This document shows positions 20,120 through 29,504 of a stretch of DNA of 64,000 nucleotides, piece after piece. The position numbers and the translations under genes were made by a program. Numbering within the stretch: position 1 is the stretch's first letter; each line of letters opens with the position of its first letter. Below the pieces are notes generated by a model, which searched no databases, was not told the DNA's origin, and saw only the letters and a program-made list of their open reading frames with translations. Origin of the DNA: Hydra vulgaris (lineage: Eukaryota; Cnidaria; Hydrozoa; Anthoathecata; Hydridae); contig NC_088921.1 in assembly GCF_038396675.1 (NCBI RefSeq), forward strand, positions 21,089,001 to 21,153,000, in the 5' to 3' direction.

Positions 20120-22204
20120 ATCTTAGTTTAATTAGGCGAGCTAGTGATCCATACTTGTATAAAGAAGGTCTACTGGCCTTCTGAGTGTATTGAGTGTTAC
20201 CTTGCTCCCTCCACGGGTTGCAAGGCCAAGATTTTCTAAAAAAGTTTTCGGACTTTTAGTTTATTTTTTGAGTGGTTGAGAGTTTTATAGAGATCGTAGA
20301 TCTCAGTGAGTTTTTTGAGTGTGAGTGAGTTTTAGTAAGAGGTTGGTTAGACCTCTTTTGAGGTCTACTGGCCTCTGAGTTGCTGAGAATATAATATATA
20401 CAGGTAGAACTATTTTGCCATGCTACTATTAGATCCAAGAAATACCATGGAAATAGATACAGAAATAGCGGCTGCTACAGCCCAGAACAAATGCTCTATT
20501 CAAGCTGCAAATAAAACCTATGCACAAGCAGCAACCAATAACGATAACGCATACGACTATAGCGCCCTAAATAATACTCTCTTATGTAAGGTTAACGCTA
20601 AAATTAGCGACAACGATTTCTTAGTTGCTATTGAAGAGGCCGGATATGATAAATACCTATTCGGATACCAACAAATCCGTAACGGCTCAATAATTGAGAT
20701 CGTTATGAAAAACGACAAAATTAAAAAAACGATTCTTGAAAAAGGATTAAATATTAATGGTGTAAACCACCGATTCTACCAATGTACTCCATCGAGAAAC
20801 ATTAGTAAAAAGGTAACTGTTTCCATCCTCGGGTTACCAATTGAAAAAAGTAACTATCCTGCTGGTAAATTTCTAGAGCAGCTCGGATACGGAAAACATA
20901 TTAGAACTAAACCTATATTTAAAAAAACACCAAACAACAAAACGCTCTATTACTCCGGTATCATAGTTGCGATTATGGACAAAATAGACAAACCAATCCC
21001 AAGGTTTATAAAACTGAATGGGTATGAGGTTAGGGCAATCTACAACGGCCAGGAAGATGTGGGAAAGCCTCAAAACAAAGTAAACAAAAATCAGAAAAAC
21101 GAAGACAAATTTGTTTGCAAATCACCTAGTAGCATTCCCCAAGTTATACCACCTCTAGGAACACAAAATCAGAACATTATTAAAACGACCGAGGATAAGG
21201 GAATAGAAAAGGAAACGAATGAACATGAGAAGAATTTAGAAATACAAATAACAGTAGAAAATATAGCACTTCAGGCAGCAAACGAAAACAAATTTAGTAA
21301 AAACGATAAAGATAATAGCAAAGTCGATGAAAGAAATGAAGATGATAATGAACAGGATAGTAGTAAAGTAAGTGATATAGCTAAGAGTAAAGATGCTGAT
21401 GGCCAAAGTGAAAAAGATGTCTTCAGCAAAGAAGATGACAATCTGGACAACGTTGAAATACCTACAGAATATAGACACATGTCACATATAGACAAAGTCA
21501 ATTATAACTGGAAGACCTTTAAAAATTTTGACCGACTAAACTGTAGCAAGGAAGAATTACTAAAATTCAGAGCCTTTAAGAAACTCGAATGGGAACAATA
21601 TAACACTGCAAAAATGAATAAATATAAATCACTCAAAGACCTAGAAAAAAAAAATAGGAAAACTTACACCACTTGGTTTCGAAAAAATGGACTCCAGTGA
21701 AATATACTCATTTAATATGAAAGAATTTAAAAATTTTAACATCAATACCGCAAATATAAATGAAAAGACAAAATATATTGCTTGTAAGAGAGCAGAATGG
21801 AAACAACGAAAAAAGGAATTTTTCCAATATATTAAAGATCATGAAAGAAAACAAGAAGAACGTAATTTAAAAAAGCAAAAGTATCAAGCCAAGAGAGCAA
21901 AAATAACACCTTAAGAAGAAAATTAAAAAGCAACATTTAATAAAAAACAATTTTAAAGAAAACAATTAAAAAAGTATTAAACAAAAAATTATAATGTTAT
22001 AATGTCGCATCCAAGAGCTACCCTATTAACATTATTTAACTTAAAAAATATATCAACAAAAATAAAAATATAAAATTAACAAAACATAATAAAAATATAT
22101 AACAATTAAAACAAAAATAAAAAATATAAAATAAATAATCAACCTACTAGGCCCTTGGACTAGTTGGTAGATAAAATAAAAAAAAAAAAAAAAAAAAAAA
22201 AAAA
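20120..22204 (+). mobile_element. E6: ORF1-only element, subfamily H2 relative
   Basis: It starts ATCTTAGTTTAATTAGGCGAG like E5 and E10 and has the same hairpin and CCTTGC...GCAAGG block. Its 3' end (GCCCTTGGACTAGTTGGTAG) is closer to the H1 tail. The ORF is shifted once. The poly(A) tail ends at 22204 and the usual duplication follows. Confidence 0.92.
20420..21914 (+). pseudogene. E6 ORF1-like gene, one frameshift
   Basis: The first frame (20420-21700) encodes the TYAQAA box, both RRM-like blocks (VSILGLPIE), a polar linker with a short acidic patch, and the first half of the C-terminal module (CSKEELLKFRAFKKLEWEQY). A single frameshift at about 21650-21690, in an A-rich run, moves the second half (MDSSEIYSFNMKEFKNFN ... 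KRAEWKQRKKE) to another frame ending at 21914. It lacks the long acidic repeat of E5 and E10. Confidence 0.85.
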
Positions 22205-22582
22205 GTATCTGTTCTTATCAGTTTAATATCTGGTACGCCGGCACAGTCCGGCTCATATATTAATCTGATTCTTGGCATTAGGTCATGGGATCATAGGTTT
22301 ACCTTGCCCTGACCACGGGTTGCCTCGGCTTTGCACTACTGCTGAGCGCGGCCCAGATTGGAAAAAAGAAAATATCTTCACTTTCAGAGTGTCTAACATC
22401 GCTAATGGTCTCAGCTGCTGCTGCTGATGATGCTGCTGATGATGACGACGACAAAAATGATTAGACGTTCTAATTCAAACCACAAGTACATTGTTGAAGA
22501 CGGCGTCAGTCCGACTATGTCTGCAGTGTTCAGTTATCGCTTCTCGGCCTAATGGCTAAGATCAAGTGTAGTATCTGTTCTT
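22205..22582 (+). repeat. U2 array unit between E6 and E7
   Basis: U2 nt 36-187 is at 22205-22356 with GATTCTTGG in place of the GATTTTTGG Sm site. Spacer 22357-22535; next U2 5' fragment 22536-22582. Confidence 0.92.
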
Positions 22583-24271
22583 TTGAGTGACCGAGAGGAA
22601 AAAGAGTAGTTAGTACACGTAGTGTATTACTAGTATGAATACAAAGTCATTAGAAATTGATACGGACAACATAGGCAGTATTGCCACCACTAAAAGCTAT
22701 TGTCAAGCTATTAAATCATCGAACCAACCGATTAAGTACAGCGTTTTAAGTAGGACTCTTTTGTGTCATAAGACTCAAAATTGTTCAGAGCTTGATATTC
22801 TGTCGGCTATCGAAGATGCAGGTCTAGATGATGATCTGGAGAGATTCCAGATTATTCGTAACGGAACTATGATTGAGCTGGTCATGAAATCCGACAGAGC
22901 AAAATCGTTGCTCCAAGATAAAGGTCTTTGTGTTAACGGTGTAATACATCGTTTTCATAACTCAACTCCAACTCGAAATATTAGCAAACGTATTGCGGTA
23001 TCCGTTATTGGATTACCTCTAGAAAAAAAGGAGTTTCCAGTCGGGAAAGCGCTTGAAGACTTAGGCTATGGTAAACATATTCACACAAGACCAGTGTTTA
23101 AAAAAACACCAAAGAATAAAACACCGTACTTTTCTGGCATTTTAGTTGTCATTATTGACAACATCTTAAAACCAATTCCTCGAAACCTAAGACTAAGGGG
23201 ATATAATCTTAGAATCGTCTATACAGGACAAGATCAACCAAAAGCTAATCTAAACGAAACACAAAAAACACCATTAACTGATAGAGTAGAGAAGGAATCA
23301 ACGGAAAGTAAAATCGGACCTGAAATAGAGAAAAAAGAACTAAATGAAACATTAATTAATAAAGAAAATTCAACTGTAAACATAGAAACAGCGGAACCAA
23401 TAAAGGTAGCAAATCCAAATGATTTAGCACCTCAAAGTACTAAAAGTGAAAACAATATCACAACTGAAAGAGGTGTTATGGATAATATATCAACAGAAGA
23501 TTTAGAAGAAGGAGAAATCACCATACTTGAAGAACTTGAGGACATGAACCATTTAGAAATAGTAGAATTTAACTGGAAAGCTTTTAAAAATTTTGACAGA
23601 TATAACTGCTCCGAAGAAGAATTAAATAAACTAAAGAGGTATAAAAAGGCTGAGTGGGACGAGTACGAGTCAGAGCGTCGTAACTACAGAGCACTAGAAA
23701 AAAAGCAACAAAGAAAAGGGATGTTGACGCCAATTTCTTTTAAAGCTATGGATTCAGGCGAAATGTATTCTTATAATAAAAAAGAATTTAAAAACTATTA
23801 CGAAGAAGACTATTCAACTGATGATGAAGAAAAATACGTAGCACATAAAAAAGCGGAATGGGATCAACGAAGAAAAGAATTTACTATGTTTATTAAAGAC
23901 CACGAAAAAAAACAAAAGGAAAGACAGAATAAATTACAACTAAATCTAATTAAAAAAGAAAAAAGGCAAAAACTGATTGAATAAACTATAACCTATTTTA
24001 ATTATATATTAAACTATTCCAAAACGTATTACAAATATAATAAAACAAAATAATAACTGTAACAATTGTTATTAAGTCATCTCCTAGAGATACTTTCTAA
24101 ACTCTTAATAACTCAGTAAAACTAAAATAAAATGAAAACAAAAATAAAAATATAAAACACAAAAACAAAATATAAAACCATAAAATTTAAATAATAAACA
24201 AAAAATATAAAATTAAAACTGCCTTCTAACGCCTTGGACTAGTAGGTAGTTAAAAAGAAAAAAAAAAAAAA
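22583..24271 (+). mobile_element. E7: 5'-truncated ORF1-only element, subfamily H1
   Basis: It begins at TTGAGTGACCGAGAGG, which in E4 lies about 155 bp inside the element, so most of the 5' UTR is missing. The junction is after U2 nt 47 with a possible TT overlap, and the 12-bp duplication is present. A truncated copy cannot borrow its 5' junction from a U2 head, so this copy shows the real top-strand cut at nt 47. Confidence 0.93.
22635..23984 (+). CDS. E7 ORF1-like protein with C-terminal module
   Basis: 449 residues, differing from the E4 product by only a few substitutions, with all domains kept: SYCQAIK box, two RRM-like blocks and the duplicated KKAEWD module. The open frame in a copy that has lost its 5' UTR suggests a young insertion. 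If the U2 promoter drives expression, the gene could still be transcribed. Confidence 0.85.
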   Translation: MNTKSLEIDTDNIGSIATTKSYCQAIKSSNQPIKYSVLSRTLLCHKTQNCSELDILSAIEDAGLDDDLERFQIIRNGTMIELVMKSDRAKSLLQDKGLCVNGVIHRFHNSTPTRNISKRIAVSVIGLPLEKKEFPVGKALEDLGYGKHIHTRPVFKKTPKNKTPYFSGILVVIIDNILKPIPRNLRLRGYNLRIVYTGQDQPKANLNETQKTPLTDRVEKESTESKIGPEIEKKELNETLINKENSTVNIETAEPIKVANPNDLAPQSTKSENNITTERGVMDNISTEDLEEGEITILEELEDMNHLEIVEFNWKAFKNFDRYNCSEEELNKLKRYKKAEWDEYESERRNYRALEKKQQRKGMLTPISFKAMDSGEMYSYNKKEFKNYYEEDYSTDDEEKYVAHKKAEWDQRRKEFTMFIKDHEKKQKERQNKLQLNLIKKEKRQKLIE

Positions 24272-24649
24272 GTATCTGTTCTTATCAGTTTAATATCTGG
24301 TACGCCGGCACAGTCCGGCTCATATATTAATCTGATTTTTGGCATTAGGTCATGGGATCATAGGTTTACCTTGCCCTGACCACGGGTTGCCTCGGCTTTG
24401 CACTACTGCTGAGCGCGGCCCAGATTGGAAAAAAGAAAATATCTTCACTTTCAGAGTGTCTAACATCGCTAATGGTCTCAGCTGCTGCTGCTGATGATGC
24501 TGCTGATGATGACGACGACGAAAATGATTAGACGTTCTAATTCAAACCACAAGTACATTGTTGAAGACGGCGTCAGTCCGACTATGTCTGCAGTGTTCAG
24601 TTATCGCTTCTCGGCCTAATGGCTAAGATCAAGTGTAGTATCTGTTCTT
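24272..24649 (+). repeat. U2 array unit between E7 and E8
   Basis: U2 nt 36-187 is at 24272-24423, spacer 24424-24602, and the next U2 5' fragment 24603-24649. Confidence 0.93.
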
Positions 24650-26546
24650 GATTCTTGATCTTGGTCATACAACTGAGCTAGTGATCACCTTTAGTGAGGT
24701 CTACGTGCCTCATTAGTGATTGCTAAGGGTTTACCTTACCCCTTCAACGGGTTGCCGGTACGGCAATTTTAGATTGGAGTGGTTTAAGGGAGATTGAGTG
24801 TTAGTGAATATTGAGTGTGTTATGAGTGTTAGGAGGTCTACTGGCCTTCAGAGTGACAGAGAGGTTATTTATACGTTGAGTATAAACTAATCATGACTTT
24901 AAAAAGTCCATTAACGTTAAACTTACCGGACAATAATGTCCAATTTAAAAGCTATGCTCAAGCAACATCTTCGAAAACGAATGAGTTTACTAGCTTAAAA
25001 AACACACTGCTTACTAACATCGAGAAAAATATAACTCAAGACGACATTCTTACAGCAATTGAAGATGTTGAACTTGATAAAGACCTGGAAGGTTTTCAAA
25101 TAATACGAAACGGGACTATGATGGAAATTGTTATGAAAACGGAAAAGGCAAAACATTTCCTTCAAGAGAAGGGGCTTACTATTAATGGTCTACACCACCG
25201 TTTTTATAATTCCACTCCTACTAGGAATATTAGTAAACGAGTGGCTGTGTCCGTGATAGGCCTTCCACTTGAAAAGAAGTTCTTTCCCGTCGGGAAAGCG
25301 TTAGAAGAGTTAGGCTATGGAAAACACATACATACTAGACCGGTGTTTAGACACACGCCTAAAAATAAGACGCCATATTATTCAGGGATAATAGTAGCTG
25401 TCATGGACAATCTTGAGCAGCCAATACCAAAGCAAATAAAACTGAATGGGTACAATGTGAGAGCAATCTATACCGGACAGGAGGAAGCAGGAAGTGTACC
25501 AAGGGAAGAAAAACCTATCGAAGATTTAAATGAAAAAGCACAACCAAGTAATGAAACAATCAAAGAAGTAGAGGAACAACCCGTAGATATGAGTATAGTT
25601 CAGAATATTAGTGAATCACCCGTAGAGTGTTTAGTTTTAAAGTGCGATAAACAAGAGTATACAGAAAAAATTATAAAAGATAATCCTAAAGTAACGAATG
25701 AAACTGAAGAAGTATGCACACCAACAAGTACCAAAAAAGTCAAACTATCAATTATTACCGAAACCATCACACATAATCAAAACAGACAAAAATATAACAG
25801 TGAAGAAGACGTAGAGGAAGTAGTTAACATACCATCCGAAGAAATAAATTTAGAACAAACGATAGAAAACCATTACTATGATAATAGACACGTAAGAAAA
25901 GAAATAGATGTATCCGGAATTGAACTACCAAAAGAATTTGAAACCATGAGTTACCACGATTTATGGTGTTTTAACGCAAACTTCTTTAACGGATTTAACA
26001 AAAATAGGTGCAGTGAAGAAGATCTAAAAAGGTATGTTCGATATCGAAGAGCTGAGTACGAAAAAGAAAAACTTGAAAGACGACAGGAATATGAGGAACA
26101 AAAATTAGCAAAACGAAAGTTATATGAAGAAGAAAAATTAGCTAGACGGAAGGCAATGGAGGATGCTAAACAGAAACAAAATAAAAATCCAAAAACTTTT
26201 ATAAATAACCGAGATGAATGGTATTGAAAAATGTCTCAGAAAAACAAAAATAAAAAATAAAAAACCATTGAAATTTACAAAAATAAATTTCTAAAAAACT
26301 AAATAAAAATTATAAAACTATACTAAAAACCAAACAAATATCTATACTTATCTAAAAAAATATACATATATATAACTTTATAATAAGTGGCTATGTAGCT
26401 ATATTAAATACCTTTAATAAGGCAATAAAAAATATTTACATATCCAAACAAATAAAAAATAAACCTATCCTCTAGGATCCTGTGTAAGCCTGATATCAGC
26501 TGCAGGTAACCCTAGTCGTTAGAAAAAAAAAAAAAAAAAAAAAAAA
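24650..26546 (+). mobile_element. E8: ORF1-only element, subfamily H3
   Basis: It has a 243-bp 5' UTR with GAGCTAGTGAT, a GGTCTACTGGCC hairpin and an AACGGGTTGCCGGTACGGCAA block. One ORF follows, then an AT-rich 3' UTR and the tail CTAGGATCCTGTGTAAGCCTG. The flank after poly(A) reads TGATGTGTTCTT instead of GTATCTGTTCTT, so the duplication is imperfect. A relative of this element supplied the 3' end of E17. Confidence 0.92.
24893..26227 (+). CDS. E8 ORF1-like protein with coiled-coil C-terminus
   Basis: 444 residues. A SYAQATS box and two RRM-like blocks (VSVIGLPLE) are followed by a polar linker. The C-terminal part has only the first half of the module (FNGFNKNRCSEEDLKRYVRYRRAEYEKE). It then runs into a Glu/Lys/Arg heptad-like stretch (repeats of EEQKLAKRKLYEEEKLARRK) that should form a coiled coil, and ends NNRDEWY. 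This is the most diverged version of the extra module in the window. It could mediate oligomerisation; that is inference. Confidence 0.86.
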   Translation: MTLKSPLTLNLPDNNVQFKSYAQATSSKTNEFTSLKNTLLTNIEKNITQDDILTAIEDVELDKDLEGFQIIRNGTMMEIVMKTEKAKHFLQEKGLTINGLHHRFYNSTPTRNISKRVAVSVIGLPLEKKFFPVGKALEELGYGKHIHTRPVFRHTPKNKTPYYSGIIVAVMDNLEQPIPKQIKLNGYNVRAIYTGQEEAGSVPREEKPIEDLNEKAQPSNETIKEVEEQPVDMSIVQNISESPVECLVLKCDKQEYTEKIIKDNPKVTNETEEVCTPTSTKKVKLSIITETITHNQNRQKYNSEEDVEEVVNIPSEEINLEQTIENHYYDNRHVRKEIDVSGIELPKEFETMSYHDLWCFNANFFNGFNKNRCSEEDLKRYVRYRRAEYEKEKLERRQEYEEQKLAKRKLYEEEKLARRKAMEDAKQKQNKNPKTFINNRDEWY

Positions 26547-26877
26547 TGATGTGTTCTTATCAGTTTAATATCTGGTACGCCGGCACAGTCCGGCTCATAT
26601 ATTAATCTGATTTTTGGCATTAGGTCATGGGATCATAGGTATACCTTGCCCTGACCACGGGTTGCCTCGGCTTTGCACTACTGCTGAGCGCGGCCCAGAT
26701 TGGAAAAAAGAAAATATCTTCACTTTCAGAGTGTCTAACATCGCTAATGGTCTCAGCTGCTGCTGCTAATGATGCTGCTGATGATGACGACGACGAAAAT
26801 GATTAGACGTTCTAATTCAAACCACAAGTACATTGTTGAAGACGGCGTCAGTCCGACTATGTCTGCAGTGTTCAGTT

Positions 26878-27064
26878 ATCGCTTCTCGGCCTAATGGCTA
26901 AGATCAAGTGTAGTATCTGTTCTTATCAGTTTAATATCTGGTACGCCGGCACAGTCCGGCTCATATATTAATCTGATTTTTGGCATTAGGTCATGGGATC
27001 ATAGGTATACCTTGCCCTGACCACGGGTTGCCTCGGCTTTGCACTACTGCTGAGCGCGGCCCAG
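26878..27064 (+). ncRNA. U2: U2 spliceosomal snRNA gene, intact
   Basis: 187 nt. The 5' part ATCGCTTCTCGGCCTAATGG forms stem I with GGCTAAG. GTAGTA at nt 33-38 is the branch-point pairing region. Stem IIb is GCCGG/CCGGC, the Sm site GATTTTTGG, and stem-loop IV CTCGGC/GCTGAG. The 5' 50 nt match animal U2 almost perfectly; the 3' half is divergent, as usual for U2. Upstream spacer carries the candidate PSE; downstream GGAAAAAAGAAAA may be the 3' box. Confidence 0.93.
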
Positions 27065-27243
27065 ATTGGAAAAAAGAAAACATCTTCACTTTCAGAGTGT
27101 CTAACATCGCTAATGGTCTCAGCTGCTGCTGCTAATGATGCTGCTGATGATGACGACGACGAAAATGATTAGACGTTCTAATTCAAACCACAAGTACATT
27201 GTTGAAGACGGCGTCAGTCCGACTATGTCTGCAGTGTTCAGTT

Positions 27244-27434
27244 ATCGCTTCTCGGCCTAATGGCTAAGATCAAGTGTAGTATCTGTTCTTATCAGTTTAA
27301 TATCTGGTACGCCGGCACAGTCCGGCTCATATATTAATCTGATTTTTGGCATTGGTGCGTCCATGGGATCATAGGTTTACCTTGCCCTGACCACGGGTTG
27401 CCTCGGCTTTGCACTACTGCTGAGCGCGGCCCAG
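27244..27434 (+). ncRNA. U2: U2 snRNA gene, intact length with 4-nt insertion
   Basis: As the previous copy, but GCATTGGTGCGTCCATGGG replaces GCATTAGGTCATGGG just after the Sm site, adding 4 nt. The change lies outside the branch-point region and Sm site, so function is uncertain rather than excluded. Confidence 0.88.
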
Positions 27435-27613
27435 ATTGGAAAAAAGAAAATATCTTCACTTTCAGAGTGTCTAACATCGCTAATGGTCTCAGCTGCTGCT
27501 GCTGATGATGCTGCTGATGATGACGACGACGAAAATGATTAGACGTTCTAATTCAAACCACAAATACATTGTTGAAGACGGCGTCAGTCCGACTATGTCT
27601 GCAGTGTTCAGTT

Positions 27614-27800
27614 ATCGCTTCTCGGCCTAATGGCTAAGATCAAGTGTAGTATCTGTTCTTATCAGTTTAATATCTGGTACGCCGGCACAGTCCGGCTCAT
27701 ATATTAATCTGATTTTTGGCATTAGGTCATGGGATCATAGGTTTACCTTGCCCTGACCACGGGTTGCCTCGGCTTTGCACTACTGCTGAGCGCGGCCCAG
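27614..27800 (+). ncRNA. U2: U2 spliceosomal snRNA gene, intact
   Basis: 187 nt, matching the array consensus (AGGTTTACC form), with GTAGTA, Sm site and stem-loop IV all present. The upstream spacer has one change beside the candidate PSE (CACAAATACATTG). Confidence 0.93.
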
Positions 27801-28205
27801 ATTGGAAAAAAGAAAATATCTTCACTTTCAGAGTGTCTAACATCGCTAATGGTCTCAGCTGCTGCTGCTGATGATGCTGCTGATGATGACGACGACGAAA
27901 ATGATTAGACGTTCTAATTCAAACCACAAGTACATTGTTGAAGACGGCGTCAGTCCGACTATGTCTGCAGTGTTCAGTTATCGCTTCTCGGCCTAATGGC
28001 TAAGATCGGGTACCGGTTTTAGAGGAGACAGCGTTCTTTATATAAATACCTATGAGTATTTATATTTTCTAAGGCTTATTGGCTTATAGTATAGTTTAGT
28101 ATAGTTTTTCACATTAATTTGTTATAAATCAAACTAGTTTTTTTTTTACTACTAGCCTCTAGTGATTTTATACGCTAGAGACTTTATATAATTATAACAC
28201 CAAAA

Positions 28206-29380
28206 ATGTTAAAACTTGCGCAAGAAAAAATGGATTTTAACGCAATCGGGAGTATGACGCGTTCATATGCCCAAGTTATAAAACCAACACAACCAAAACA
28301 ACATCTTAGGCAATTAAATAAGACTTTACTTAGTGAACTACAACACCAGTTGAACATCGAAGATGTGCTTATAGCTTTAGAGGAAAACGAATTAGATAAG
28401 GATATTGATGGAGTTCAGCTAATAAGGAATGATTCAATTATTGAATTAACATTAAAAAATGACAAAACAAAAAACAAACTGCTAGAAATGGGACTGGATA
28501 TTAAAGGTTTCCACCATCGCTTTACTAATTCAACCCCTACCAGACATCCGAGCGAGCGTGTTACTGTGTCTGTGTTGGGTCTACCTCTAGAATATAAAGG
28601 ATTTATTGTCGGGGAAGCTTTGGAGAAGTTAGGCCACGGGAAACATATCTACTCCCGATCCGTAATGAAAGCAACTCCAAAGAACAAAACTCAATACTAC
28701 ACGGGTATTTTAACAGCGGTTATGGATAAAATCGAAAAACCCATACCCAAAATATTGAAATAGAGGGATATAAAGTTAGAATCATATATACTGGACAGGA
28801 AAACAACCCTGCTATGAAAAATAATTCCACAAATAGCACTTATGATGTTAATAATAAAGATGAACCTAAATTAACTGGGACGGAGATCAAAAACCAACTA
28901 ACCTCCCAAAATGAAACCACTGAGTGTATAACAATAAACGAAAAAGAAAAAGAAAATTATATAAACACAAAGGAGTCTTGGGAAAACCTCCAACCTGAGA
29001 AAACAAATCTAAACTTTGAATATAAAATGCCTAAATACGATAACAATCTTACTCAAAGCATGGATGTGATACAAAGCAAAAAGCTTAATCTTGAAATTAA
29101 TGAAAATAAGAAAGTGGAAGAAGTAGACACACCCCGTCCAGAAATTAACCAAAATGAAGATATGGAACAAGATGAAACTTGCGTAGATGCCCAAGAAAAG
29201 GCACTGAAAAGAAAAACAACTCAGCTTGACTCAAAAATGTTAACTTTAAAAAAATCCAATATAGACTCTAATATTAATTCGGAAAGGAAATGTCCCGAAA
29301 CAAACCCAAAATATGAACACAAGATTAGTACCCAATATCAAATAAATAATAATAATAAACTAAATGATATGGAAATATAA
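28206..29380 (+). pseudogene. E9 ORF1, one frameshift
   Basis: Homologous along its whole length to the intact 391-residue ORF1 of E18. It has lost one T at about 28755 (CCAAAATATTG against CCAAAATTATTG in E18), which ends the first frame at 28763 at the end of the second RRM-like block. The rest of the gene is open from 28814 in another frame. The SYAQVIK box and the first RRM-like block are unchanged. Confidence 0.88.
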
Positions 29381-29504
29381 AATTTAAAAAAAAATATATA
29401 TATATATTTATACAAATAAAAATATAAAACTTTTAAAAGCCAATAAAAATAAAAAATCCATAAAAAACAAAATAAAAAAAAATAAAAAAATTTAGGTTTT
29501 AGTC

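Larger units (their letters stand above)
26547..28007 (+). repeat. U2 tandem array block with three intact genes
   Basis: The block holds the U2 3' fragment left by E8 (26547-26698), three complete U2 genes, and the 28-nt 5' fragment of a fourth (27980-28007) cut by E9. Start-to-start distances are 366, 370 and 366 bp. It shows the uninterrupted array unit from which all other junctions can be read. Adjacent units share private variants (AGGTATACC, GCTGCTAATGATG), a sign of local unit duplication. Confidence 0.95.

Noticed and set aside
26547-28007. Regular 366-bp tandem repeats that could suggest a CRISPR array or satellite
   Set aside because: Each unit contains a recognisable U2 gene with Sm site and stem-loops, and the spacing is far too long for CRISPR.
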